Notes under the pieces: model-generated
The model's database searches: none
Told to the model about the DNA's origin: nothing
The model's input: only the letters and a program-made list of their open reading frames with translations
Program-made: the position numbers and the translations under genes
Shown here: piece after piece, positions 1-7,614 of the stretch
How positions within the stretch are numbered: the stretch's first letter is position 1
Layout: every line of letters starts with the position of its first letter
Assembly: GCF_021869765.1 (NCBI RefSeq)
Contig: NZ_CP084580.1
Span: 2,976,001 to 3,040,000, forward strand
Source: Chryseobacterium sp. MEBOG06
GTDB lineage: Bacteria > Bacteroidota > Bacteroidia > Flavobacteriales > Weeksellaceae
DNA length: 64,000 nucleotides
Direction of reading: 5' to 3'

Positions 1-157
1 TATGATTAATGGAAGAAGTCACCACATGCAGATTCATGGCATTAAAATCAAAATGTTCAGGAAGGGAAGCATTTTGATTAACCGGTTCATATTCTTTTTT
101 AGAACTGCAGCTCATCATAAACGCAGAGACGATCATATAAACAATTAGATTCTTCAT
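1..157 (-). CDS. N-terminal part of a lipoprotein, possibly cytochrome P460 family (runs off left edge)
   Basis: The reading frame opens with ATG at 157 on the minus strand and stays open to the window edge. It gives 52 residues starting MKNLIVYMIVSAFMMSCSS. The hydrophobic stretch ending in MMSC is a lipobox, so the product is probably lipidated and exported. It begins three bases after the stop of the haem-binding gene at 161-1120, so the two are surely co-transcribed. In related genomes a small P460 lipoprotein sits next to the haem-binding P460 protein. That identity is an inference from the neighbour, because the diagnostic part lies outside the window. Confidence 0.7.
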   Translation of the reverse strand, partial: MKNLIVYMIVSAFMMSCSSKKEYEPVNQNASLPEHFDFNAMNLHVVTSSINH

Positions 158-160
158 AGC

Positions 161-1120
161 TTAATGGTTAATAGGAGATGTAAATACAAAATCATTGTCT
201 TTCATAGGACGGTGGCAGTTGATACATTCATTTGAAAATTCTGCAGTTTTTCCGTATGGTTCAAGTTTGGGAGATACAAATCTCGCCCATCCCCATCCTT
301 TTGTGGAAGCAAACCTCTTGCTGTCCTTAATCATATATTCTATCTGTTTAAAGGCTCCTGTGGTTACATTCCCTTCGCTGTCTATGATCTGATCCCATGC
401 CACCTTAGCCAGTATGGTTCCATGCGGCCACGGATTTGTTTTATGTTCTTTTGCGGCTTTTACAGCAATGTCATTCCCGAATATGATCCTCATTGTTCCA
501 TTGTCGAACCTCTCAGTAGAGCTGATGGGCTTCCAGTTTTTATAATCAGGAATATAGCTGATTCCATTCAATGCAACAGGCAGTGAAGCGTTGGATGCCT
601 TTTCATTGGTCATAGCATTCAATTGCAGAGACTGCTTGTGATAAGCGGCAATTTTTGCGGTATCCGGCTTTTGTTTAGGAGCAAGCGAGCTCACATATCT
701 TTTCAGTACAGTAATGTCTTTTTCAGATAATTTAGCCTGGGGATGTAATAATTCATAACTTTTCAAAGGCATAACTCCCAGATTGATCTGGTTGAAAGCT
801 TCCCATAATTTTGCATTTTGCGCCGGAGGGGCTAACTTATCCCACTCAGAAAAGTTCAGTCCTTCTTTTCCTTTTTTAATATGGTCTGCTACCAGCCAGT
901 AAGCAGGAGCGATCTGATCAAACCATTTCAGATCTGTCTGGTTGGAATGACAATCAAAACACGAACGCTGCAATATTGCCCTTACATCAGCGGGGACATG
1001 TATATCTCCGGTAACAGGCTTATGCGTAATTTCAGGTCTGTAAAACTGAATGCCTATAAAAGCAACTAGAACGAAGGCCAGAATATTTTTTGTTTTTATC
1101 TTTTTAAAAAAACGATCCAT
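161..1120 (-). CDS. Haem-binding domain / cytochrome P460 family protein
   Basis: The protein has 319 residues. An N-terminal membrane anchor (about residues 12-27) is followed by a haem-binding domain with a CxxCH motif (C54, C57, H58). A P460-like middle and C-terminal region carries a second CxxCH (C299, C302, H303). Two CxxCH motifs imply covalent attachment of c-type haem in the periplasm, facing outward from the inner membrane. P460 proteins are mostly electron carriers or oxidise small nitrogen compounds; the substrate cannot be read here. It is followed within three bases by a lipoprotein on the same strand, so they probably work together. The family is fairly sure, the exact role is unknown. 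Confidence 0.8.
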   Translation of the reverse strand: MDRFFKKIKTKNILAFVLVAFIGIQFYRPEITHKPVTGDIHVPADVRAILQRSCFDCHSNQTDLKWFDQIAPAYWLVADHIKKGKEGLNFSEWDKLAPPAQNAKLWEAFNQINLGVMPLKSYELLHPQAKLSEKDITVLKRYVSSLAPKQKPDTAKIAAYHKQSLQLNAMTNEKASNASLPVALNGISYIPDYKNWKPISSTERFDNGTMRIIFGNDIAVKAAKEHKTNPWPHGTILAKVAWDQIIDSEGNVTTGAFKQIEYMIKDSKRFASTKGWGWARFVSPKLEPYGKTAEFSNECINCHRPMKDNDFVFTSPINH

Positions 1121-1366
1121 ATCCGTAAATTTTTATTGAAATTACGCAACTTTACCTTATGTCTTACGTAAAATCTACACCAAGTAGACAGATTTCACAT
1201 TGAATTAGACAAAACTGATTCCGAAATTACAGATCTATAAAGATTAACAAGCTTACTGTATCAGTCTTCTTTTCAATGAAATCCTATCAAAGAACTTACT
1301 TATCGTATCATTCTACCTTAAACAAACCGCCTGTTTAAGGGTAAAAAATAAAAAACATTAAAATAT
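1121..1366. other. Divergent intergenic region between the P460 operon and tetR
   Basis: This AT-rich stretch holds the divergent promoters of the P460 operon (minus) and tetR (plus). Apart from the tetR promoter and operator annotated separately, no gene, RNA or repeat is evident. Confidence 0.4.
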
Positions 1367-1398
1367 TTTGTTTTTATGACCAATCGGTCATATATTTG
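1367..1398 (+). promoter_or_regulatory. tetR promoter with an embedded operator
   Basis: A Bacteroidota-type promoter is readable: -33 box TTTG at 1367-1370, then exactly 20 bp, then -7 box TATATTTG at 1391-1398 (consensus TAnnTTTG). Between the boxes lies the inverted repeat ATGACCAATCGGTCAT (1376-1391). A repressor bound there would block RNA polymerase. A near-copy of the repeat lies after tetR at 2024-2039, so TetR autoregulation is the simplest reading. Confidence 0.75.
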
Positions 1399-1418
1399 CA
1401 TTGTAATTGAGAAACATT

Positions 1419-2006
1419 ATGGCAAAAGGAGAAGAAACCAGACAGTTTATTGTAGAAAAAGCCGCCCCTATTTTTAATACAAAAGGGATCGCTGCTACTT
1501 CTATGAGTGATATCATGGAGGCTACCAAGTTGTCTAAAGGCAGTATGTACGTTCATTTTGAAAATAAAGAAGTTCTTGCCTGTGCCGCAGTTGATCACAA
1601 TATGAAAATGCTCAGTAATCAATTACAAAAGGCATTAAGCAAGGCTAAAACTTCTAAAGAGCAGTTATTGGCATACATCGATTTTTTTAGTGACCCTAAC
1701 CATCCGCCTTTGATTGGAGGTTGTCCCTTATTGAATTTTGGAACGGAAGCTGACGATACCAATCCGGTTGTTAAGGAAAAAGTAAATCATGCTATTAAGC
1801 AAGGGCAGGAATTGCTTTCAGGCATTATTGAACAGGGAATTAAAAACAATGAATTTAGAGCAGACTGGAATTCGGGAGATTTTGCAGCGGTTCTGTTTGC
1901 CATGCTTGAAGGCGGACACTTAATGTCTAGAATGTCCGGCAATAATAGCAAAATGCAGGTAATCATCAATACGCTTAAAAATTTAATAGAAGAAAACAGT
2001 GTGTAA
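1419..2006 (+). CDS. TetR/AcrR family transcriptional repressor
   Basis: The protein has 195 residues when started at ATG 1419; the frame can extend to a TTG at 1407, but the ATG fits the promoter spacing. The N-terminal HTH covers about residues 10-55 and includes the typical 'GIAATSMSDIMEATKLSKGSMYVHF' type of segment (recognition helix then the conserved GxxYxxF-like ending). The rest is an all-helical ligand-binding domain. The gene is flanked by two matching inverted repeats, one inside its own promoter and one before the SDR gene at 2105. It very likely represses both itself and that SDR until a small ligand binds. The ligand is unknown. Confidence 0.9.
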   Translation: MAKGEETRQFIVEKAAPIFNTKGIAATSMSDIMEATKLSKGSMYVHFENKEVLACAAVDHNMKMLSNQLQKALSKAKTSKEQLLAYIDFFSDPNHPPLIGGCPLLNFGTEADDTNPVVKEKVNHAIKQGQELLSGIIEQGIKNNEFRADWNSGDFAAVLFAMLEGGHLMSRMSGNNSKMQVIINTLKNLIEENSV

Positions 2007-2023
2007 TTTTTTTTATCTAAAAA

Positions 2024-2039
2024 ATGACCGATCAGTCAT
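2024..2039 (+). promoter_or_regulatory. Second TetR operator, upstream of the SDR gene
   Basis: ATGACCGATCAGTCAT matches the half-sites of the operator in the tetR promoter (ATGAC...GTCAT). It lies 18 bp after the tetR stop and 66 bp before the SDR start. This suggests that the SDR has its own TetR-controlled promoter; its -7 box is less clear than that of tetR. Confidence 0.65.
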
Positions 2040-2104
2040 TTTTATAACAAAAACAATCTTTATAAAGATTATAATAATCACAATAATTTAAAAACCAAAA
2101 AACA

Positions 2105-2911
2105 ATGTCAAAAACAGTTTTAATTACAGGAGCATCAAAAGGATTTGGAAAAACCTGGGCCGAAGCATTTTTAGCAAAAGGATACAACGTGGCAGCTACA
2201 GCCAGAAACGTAGAAACACTTAATGATTTAAAAGAAAAATACGGAGATTCTGTATTGCCCCTAACATTGGATGTTGATAAGAGAGAAGAGTCCTTATCTG
2301 TTGTTCAGAAAGTACATGAACATTTTAAATCAATTGACATCCTGATCAATAATGCCGGCTATGCTTTAACCGGTGCTGTTGAAGAAACAAACGAACAGGA
2401 AGCCAGAGCTCAGTTTGAAACCAATTTCTTTGGAACACTGTGGCTTACACAAGCGGTTCTTCCTATTATGAGAAATCAGAAAAGTGGGCATATTATTCAG
2501 GTTTCTTCTATTTTAGGATTGGCAACTTTGCCGACAATGGGGCTTTATAATGCATCAAAATTTGCCATTGAGGGGCTAAGTGAAACACTGGCAACAGAAG
2601 TGAAAGAATTCGGCATTCATGTTACTTTGGTAGAGCCTAATGGTTATGCTTCCAATATCTGGCATACAGGAATCAATACCCAAAGTAACCCTGCTTATGA
2701 TAAACTTAAAAAGGCATTTGCAAAATCTGAAAACTCTTTCGGAGAAGTAGAAGCTACAGCACCTGCAATCATAAAACTAGCCGAAACAGAAAATCCACCT
2801 TTACGTTTATTACTTGGGAAAGTTGCGCTTCCATTTGTAAAACAAAATTATGAACAGCGTTTAAAAGTATGGGAAGAATGGAATGAGGTTTCAGTAGAAG
2901 CCCACGGATAA
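2105..2911 (+). CDS. Short-chain dehydrogenase/reductase, TetR-controlled
   Basis: The protein has 268 residues, a normal length for a classical SDR. It shows the Rossmann nucleotide motif TGASKGFG near the N-terminus, the NNAG motif, a catalytic Ser region and the YxxxK pair (YNASK). It should be a soluble NAD(P)H-dependent oxidoreductase acting on a carbonyl or alcohol; the substrate is not predictable. It belongs to the same subfamily as the three tandem SDRs at 18033-20539. The upstream operator and tetR suggest induction by a xenobiotic or aldehyde-like compound, which is an inference. Confidence 0.88.
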   Translation: MSKTVLITGASKGFGKTWAEAFLAKGYNVAATARNVETLNDLKEKYGDSVLPLTLDVDKREESLSVVQKVHEHFKSIDILINNAGYALTGAVEETNEQEARAQFETNFFGTLWLTQAVLPIMRNQKSGHIIQVSSILGLATLPTMGLYNASKFAIEGLSETLATEVKEFGIHVTLVEPNGYASNIWHTGINTQSNPAYDKLKKAFAKSENSFGEVEATAPAIIKLAETENPPLRLLLGKVALPFVKQNYEQRLKVWEEWNEVSVEAHG

Positions 2912-2932
2912 TTTTCCGGAAAATATCATTGT

Positions 2933-2968
2933 AAATAAGCTTTGTTCTGTTCAGGACAAAGCTTATTT
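2933..2968 (+). terminator. Hairpin after the SDR gene
   Basis: A 13-bp stem (AAATAAGCTTTGT with its complement) and a loop of about 10 nt lie 22 bp after the SDR stop. The downstream T-run is weak, so termination may be incomplete. Confidence 0.55.
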
Positions 2969-3177
2969 GTAATCCATTTTGACAAAACTTTTAAGACATT
3001 AATAAAAACTGATGATCATTTACCTTGCTGATATAGGAAGGGCATTACCAAACAAACAATAGATTTTGTAAATTTGGAATTCAAAACATAGGTGTTCATC
3101 TTTAGAAAAGAAATCTCCGGTTTTGGAGGATATATAGACGACCCCTCACCTTCCCTTTTCCACCAACAGAATTAAAA

Positions 3178-3870
3178 ATGAATGAAAACGACACTAAACG
3201 GCTTTCAAGACTGACAGCAATTTTAATACAATTGCAGACGAAACGACTTCTGACAGCCCCGGGCCTTGCTGAAAAATTTGATGTGAGCGTTAGAACAATT
3301 TACAGGGATATCAGAGCGTTGGAACAGGCAGGAGTTCCCATTCTTACAGAAGAAGGAAAAGGATATACTCTGATGGAAGGATATAGGATTCCACCAGTTA
3401 TGTTTACTGAAAACCAAGCCAATGCATTAATTCTTGCTGAACAGCTGGTACTGAAGAATAAGGATACTTCTTTCATTAAGGATTACACTGAAGCTGTTGA
3501 TAAAATAAAAGCAGTACTAAGACAGTCGGAAAAAGACAAAGCCAATTTGCTTGCAGACCGCACGCGTTTTGAGCAGAATATAAACAGAGAAAGAAGCAGC
3601 AGTACTATTTCACAGCTGCAGAATGCACTGACTAACTTTCAGCTGATCAAAATAAAATATACTAACGGACAAAACAAAATGACAATCAGAATGCTTGAAC
3701 CGTTTGCCCTTATCAGTACTACAGAAAACTGGCTGCTTATTGCCTGGTGCCGGCTTCGTATGGAATTCAGGTATTTCCGGCTTGACAGGATTAAGAACAT
3801 GGAAATTCTTGAGGAGAAATTCGAGCCTCATAAAATGACCCTGCAAGAGTATTTTGATAAAAATTACTGA
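3178..3870 (+). CDS. YafY-like HTH/WYL-domain transcriptional regulator
   Basis: The protein has 230 residues. An HTH_11 (DeoR-like) winged helix lies at about residues 8-60, with the sequence VSVRTIYRDIRALEQAGVPI typical of this family. A C-terminal WYL-type domain follows (about 135-220), with a basic, aromatic-rich core that in relatives senses ligands or nucleic acid. The gene is followed 79 bp later by ridA on the same strand. The ridA promoter carries a TGACA-N6-TGTCA palindrome that is the obvious candidate target. Relatives often repress a neighbouring detoxification gene. Confidence 0.85.
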   Translation: MNENDTKRLSRLTAILIQLQTKRLLTAPGLAEKFDVSVRTIYRDIRALEQAGVPILTEEGKGYTLMEGYRIPPVMFTENQANALILAEQLVLKNKDTSFIKDYTEAVDKIKAVLRQSEKDKANLLADRTRFEQNINRERSSSTISQLQNALTNFQLIKIKYTNGQNKMTIRMLEPFALISTTENWLLIAWCRLRMEFRYFRLDRIKNMEILEEKFEPHKMTLQEYFDKNY

Positions 3871-3883
3871 TTTTTCATACCCC

Positions 3884-3918
3884 TGACATAAGGCTGTCAC
3901 CGGCCTATTCTAGCTTTG
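3884..3918 (+). promoter_or_regulatory. ridA promoter with a palindromic operator
   Basis: The inverted repeat TGACA (3884-3888), N6, TGTCA (3895-3899) covers the position where a -33 box should be. TAGCTTTG at 3911-3918 fits the -7 consensus TAnnTTTG. No good -33 box is present, so the site looks like a regulator-dependent promoter. The WYL regulator encoded just upstream is the likely binder. Confidence 0.55.
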
Positions 3919-3949
3919 CATTATCAATAATACATTAATAGTCAAAAAA

Positions 3950-4342
3950 ATGGAAAAACAGATTTTCAATCCTTGGGAATGGGGTAAAAACACAAATTCA
4001 GCACAAGCCGTTGAGGTAAAAAATGTAACAGGGACTCTTTACTGTTCCGGGCAGGTAGCGATAGACGCTAATGGTATACCAAGTAATGCAGATATGCGCT
4101 CGCAGCTGATCCAAACTATTCAAAATCTTGAACAACTGATAAGCGAAGCAGGCTACGACTGTAAGAATATAGTAAGACTGAATGTTTATACTACCTCAAC
4201 ACAGGAGTTTTTTACAAGCTGCATGGACGTATATGTGCCATTTATCCAAAAACACGGCATTCAGCAAGCGACAACTTTACTTGAGGTAAAAGGACTTTTT
4301 GCAACGCTCACGGTAGAACTGGAAGCTACAGTGGTAAGATAA
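3950..4342 (+). CDS. RidA family protein (YjgF/YER057c/UK114)
   Basis: The protein has 130 residues, the usual size of this trimeric family. Recognisable features are the CSGQVAIDANG segment, the 'IQTIQNLEQLISEAG' helix and the 'VRLNVYTT' strand. Canonical RidA hydrolyses reactive enamine/imine intermediates released by PLP enzymes. The usual catalytic Arg is not clearly visible in the expected context (TTLLEVKGLFATLTVELEA), so this may be a Rid subfamily with another role. It is encoded next to a WYL regulator, which fits an inducible detoxification function. Confidence 0.85.
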   Translation: MEKQIFNPWEWGKNTNSAQAVEVKNVTGTLYCSGQVAIDANGIPSNADMRSQLIQTIQNLEQLISEAGYDCKNIVRLNVYTTSTQEFFTSCMDVYVPFIQKHGIQQATTLLEVKGLFATLTVELEATVVR

Positions 4343-4381
4343 TCATCTTCACCGATCTCAGAATTGTTTATTAAAACCTGA

Positions 4382-4425
4382 AAAGCCGCCCCAACTTTAG
4401 CAGCAGGGCGGCTTTCTATTTTTTA
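4382..4425 (+). terminator. Rho-independent terminator after ridA
   Basis: A 10-bp GC-rich stem AAAGCCGCCC/GGGCGGCTTT (4382-4391, 4406-4415) is followed by CTATTTTTT. It lies between convergent genes and may act in both directions. Confidence 0.85.
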
Positions 4426-4443
4426 TTACGCTTAGGGAATCGG

Positions 4444-5301
4444 TTATCTTCTTCCTCTTCCTTCTCCTCTGTTCATTCCTCCCATCCTCATTTCCCGCCC
4501 TCCTCTATCAAATCCCTGACCTCCCGGATGATCCATACTATGAATCATAGGGCCGGAATTATTATGAAACTGTCCCATATTGTCCCTCATTTTCATTTCG
4601 TGATCCATCTGTTCTTTACTCGCTTCAATACGGTTGTTGCGCATACCATCCATTTCATCTTTATTAGGACGGTAGGATACTCCTTTCTCCCCATTAAAGC
4701 TGATACGGTTTTTATTGTTGATATTAACCTTCTCGATGTAGGTATTATGTATATTTTTGTTGACCCTCCACACTGAAGTATTGTACATAAAACGTCCGCC
4801 ATCCCATCTTCCGCCATAAAATCCATTTCCAAAGTACCCAAACCCATAATTGATTCCTCCATAATATCCTACACGTGGTCCCCAATATCCGGGATGCCAT
4901 CCGTAGAAACTGTCATAGAACCCCCAATATCCGGGAGTCCATAATAGATTAATGGCAGGAGGTAATACCCAAACTCCCGGAACCCAATAATACCCATTCG
5001 TAGCCCAGTTCCAATATCCGGGGGTCCACAGGTAACCGTCTCCGGGACATGGAGGCTGAACGTAATCAGGAAGCGGCGGTGGTGCAGTTTCTGCTCTTAC
5101 CGTAATAGAAGACTGATCATCCATATATCCGGTATTCTGTGCAAACACAGAAACATTTGCAAACAGAGCAATTAAAGAAACCATTATCAGTTTCTTCAGT
5201 GCAGTGTATAAGTTTACAGTAAACAGATGTTTACTATTGGATGCTGTAATTCCTTCCATCAGAAATAAGTCCTCATGAAAGGGAAATTTGATTTTTTTCA
5301 T
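4444..5301 (-). CDS. YXWGXW-repeat exported protein
   Basis: The protein has 285 residues. A hydrophobic signal segment ends in VSVFAQ at about residue 55. That is late, so the true start may be an internal Met (for example Met15). The centre is built of tandem WTPGYW/WVPGVW/WHPGYW units, the YXWGXW repeat, with a Gly/Tyr-rich stretch after it. The C-terminal third is polar, Met/Arg/Gly-rich and probably disordered. Such proteins are exported to the periplasm or surface in many Gram-negative bacteria; no biochemical function is established. It stands alone, convergent with ridA. Confidence 0.8.
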   Translation of the reverse strand: MKKIKFPFHEDLFLMEGITASNSKHLFTVNLYTALKKLIMVSLIALFANVSVFAQNTGYMDDQSSITVRAETAPPPLPDYVQPPCPGDGYLWTPGYWNWATNGYYWVPGVWVLPPAINLLWTPGYWGFYDSFYGWHPGYWGPRVGYYGGINYGFGYFGNGFYGGRWDGGRFMYNTSVWRVNKNIHNTYIEKVNINNKNRISFNGEKGVSYRPNKDEMDGMRNNRIEASKEQMDHEMKMRDNMGQFHNNSGPMIHSMDHPGGQGFDRGGREMRMGGMNRGEGRGRR

Positions 5302-5719
5302 AAAAAGAGATTTAAGGTTTGATGAGTAAAATAGACCGTGCCTCTGTGAGGCTATACCGATCTAAAAAAGTTTGAAAAACTATAAAAGTTACAGGCGTGT
5401 GCTGGTCTAGCTCTTAATTATTCTGATCAATAATTATATCTTTAATAAATCAAGAAATACAGTTGCCGGTTTTCTTTTTTTACTAAATAACATTCTATCT
5501 CCAATCAAATTATATCAAACAGATATAATGAAAAAATAACAGGTCAATCATATTAAATAAAGCTCAATGAAACTGACAATATGTAAAATATTGACATCGC
5601 GGCGTTTATACTCTGCAATTTACGCAATAATATATATTTAAACTAGACATTTTTTCGTTTTAGGAGAAATAAATTAATCGTTGGACACATCTAATTTCCG
5701 ACTTCTTTTATAAAAAAAC
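5302..5719. other. Intergenic region, 420 bp, no gene seen
   Basis: This very AT-rich stretch lies between the YXWGXW gene and the terminator of the MarR gene. A small GCCTC/GAGGC hairpin near 5340-5352 is the only structure noticed. It presumably holds the YXWGXW promoter on the minus strand. Confidence 0.35.
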
Positions 5720-5749
5720 ATTCCTTAATCCAGGTGCGAATTAAGGAAT
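5709..5749 (-). terminator. Rho-independent terminator of the MarR gene
   Basis: A perfect 10-bp stem ATTCCTTAAT/ATTAAGGAAT (5740-5749 and 5720-5729) with a 10-nt loop is followed, on the minus strand, by GTTTTTTTAT. Confidence 0.85.
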
Positions 5750-5771
5750 AATAAATTGGAAACCGGGTTAC

Positions 5772-6449
5772 TTATTTCCCCGGTGAATACTCTTCATATA
5801 CTGTTGCTATAAGGTCATCTGAGTTTATATTTCTTGAGAAAATAGGATAATGAAACCTATCCAGCTTATTAAGGATATGGATAAGATTCATTTTTTCGCT
5901 ATAGGAAAGGTTTCCAGCCACAATATTAGTTGCCTGGCGAATTTTTTCCATCTGCCTTTCCAATGCCAGCAATCCTGCTTCTGAAATACAGATCAGTTTA
6001 CTCCGTTTATCCACATCAGATTCACTCTGTTCTATCCAGCCCAGGCGCAGCAGCCGTGCAATGATCAGCATTCCGACAGGTTTATCATGAATGTTTTTCT
6101 TGATAAGCTCCATCTTGGTCATCTGTCCGAAAGCTTTAAGGTTGATCAGATAGATAAAATCTTCCTGAGTAGAAAACTCAGAATTGGAGATCGCAGATTT
6201 TGAATAGGTCTTTGCATACCGGTTGAGGTGAACAAGTAATGTATTGATCGCACTTTCTGCTGTTCTGCCATTCTCCTTACCTTCCCAGTATGGCTCATCC
6301 TGGTTATCTTGTCCTTCTGCATTTTCCCGGTCAGATATCCATGTTTTAAAGCCCTGAATATCTAAAGCATAAGTATCAGGATGGGTACAGACTTCTGCTT
6401 CAAACTCTTCCAGCAGCGTCATAAAGTCTTTAACAAGCGTATAATTCAT
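5772..6449 (-). CDS. MarR family winged-helix regulator
   Basis: The protein has 225 residues, longer than most MarR proteins because of an acidic N-terminal extension of about 90 residues. The winged helix covers about residues 105-180 (TKMELIKKN...IIARLLRLGWIEQSESDVDKRSKLICISEAG order), including the DxRSK wing. It is paralogous to the MarR gene at 39860-40540, sharing length, domain order and the 'LNKLDRFHYP/LNKLDYHH' ending. That paralogue sits beside a flavin monooxygenase. This one has no such partner. Its upstream neighbour hemH is on the same strand but 93 bp away. Confidence 0.85.
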   Translation of the reverse strand: MNYTLVKDFMTLLEEFEAEVCTHPDTYALDIQGFKTWISDRENAEGQDNQDEPYWEGKENGRTAESAINTLLVHLNRYAKTYSKSAISNSEFSTQEDFIYLINLKAFGQMTKMELIKKNIHDKPVGMLIIARLLRLGWIEQSESDVDKRSKLICISEAGLLALERQMEKIRQATNIVAGNLSYSEKMNLIHILNKLDRFHYPIFSRNINSDDLIATVYEEYSPGK

Positions 6450-6542
6450 GTCAATTAAATATTTTACAAATATACCTTTTTCACATTTTTACCTTTGATG
6501 TATAAATCACTTTCAATGGGTCTTTACGTTCGTTAAAAATAC

Positions 6543-7571
6543 TTATATCAGATAGAACTGATTTAATTTTTCTTCACATAAAGTACGGATCACTTCAATC
6601 CAGCGGTCCTCATCATTCAGGCACGGTATATAATTAAAGTTCTCACCTCCTGATTCTAAAAACTGATGTTTTCCTTCTACAGATATTTCTTCCAGGGTCT
6701 CAAGGCAATCGGAAACAAAAGCAGGACATACTACCGCCAGTTTTTTAACTCCTTTAGCAGGAATAGTTTCCAAAGTATGGTCCGTATAAGGTTCCATCCA
6801 TTTATCTTTTCCCAGTCTGGACTGAAAAGAAACAATTACTTTATCTTTTGAAAGTCCAAGTTTTTTGATCACACGTTCGGTAGTACTAAAGCACTGATGA
6901 CGGTAACAAAACGGATGGCTCGGGTTGGTTTCTCTGGAACAGCAATCGTTCATATTACAGGTTTTAGTAGGATCTGTTTTATAAATATGCCGCTCCGGAA
7001 CCCCGTGATAAGAAAACATCAAAGCATCAAATTTTTCAGGAAGCTTTTCTCTGATACTTTCTGCCAGGCAATCGGTATAAATATCACGATGATAGAAAGG
7101 CTGTATATAATTGATGGTTACTTCCGGAAATTTCTTCTTTCTTACCTCTTCGGCTTTTTCAATAACGGTTTCGGTTGTACTCATTGCATACTGAGGATAC
7201 AGAGGGAAAAGAACGATCTCTGAAACCCCTTTTTCAACAAGATTTCTGATTCCTGTTTCGATGCTGGGTTCTGCATATCTCATTCCGATTTCCACAGGTA
7301 CATCGACGAGCTTTTGAAGTTTTTGCCTGATTTTTTTGGTAATAACAATCAGGGGAGAGCCTTCATCTGTCCAGACGGTCTTATAAGCCTCAGCAGATTT
7401 TTGCGGTCTGGTTTTTAAAATGATTCCCTGAACTAAAAGAGCCCGGAAAATCCAGCGATAGTCAATTACCTTTTCATCCATAAGGAACTCATCCAGATAT
7501 TCCTTTACATCATTCACAGCAGTTGATCTTGGAGAACCAAGATTGATTAATAATATTCCTTTTTTAGCCAA
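6543..7571 (-). CDS. hemH: Ferrochelatase
   Basis: The protein has 342 residues and inserts Fe2+ into protoporphyrin IX, the last step of protohaem synthesis. Visible features are the N-terminal GILLINLGSP motif, the SYHGVPERH segment with the metal-site His, and the C-terminal FVSDCLETLEEI segment with the conserved Glu. Between them lies a cysteine-rich stretch (KTCNMNDCCSRE...PFCYRHQC) with five Cys in about 24 residues. This recalls internal Cys segments proposed to bind a [2Fe-2S] cluster in some bacterial ferrochelatases. It lies 43 bp downstream of the photolyase gene, so the two form an operon. Confidence 0.95.
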   Translation of the reverse strand: MAKKGILLINLGSPRSTAVNDVKEYLDEFLMDEKVIDYRWIFRALLVQGIILKTRPQKSAEAYKTVWTDEGSPLIVITKKIRQKLQKLVDVPVEIGMRYAEPSIETGIRNLVEKGVSEIVLFPLYPQYAMSTTETVIEKAEEVRKKKFPEVTINYIQPFYHRDIYTDCLAESIREKLPEKFDALMFSYHGVPERHIYKTDPTKTCNMNDCCSRETNPSHPFCYRHQCFSTTERVIKKLGLSKDKVIVSFQSRLGKDKWMEPYTDHTLETIPAKGVKKLAVVCPAFVSDCLETLEEISVEGKHQFLESGGENFNYIPCLNDEDRWIEVIRTLCEEKLNQFYLI

Positions 7572-7614
7572 TGTTCCTTATTTTATTAGTCAATGTTTTA
7601 TTTTTTACTGACGG

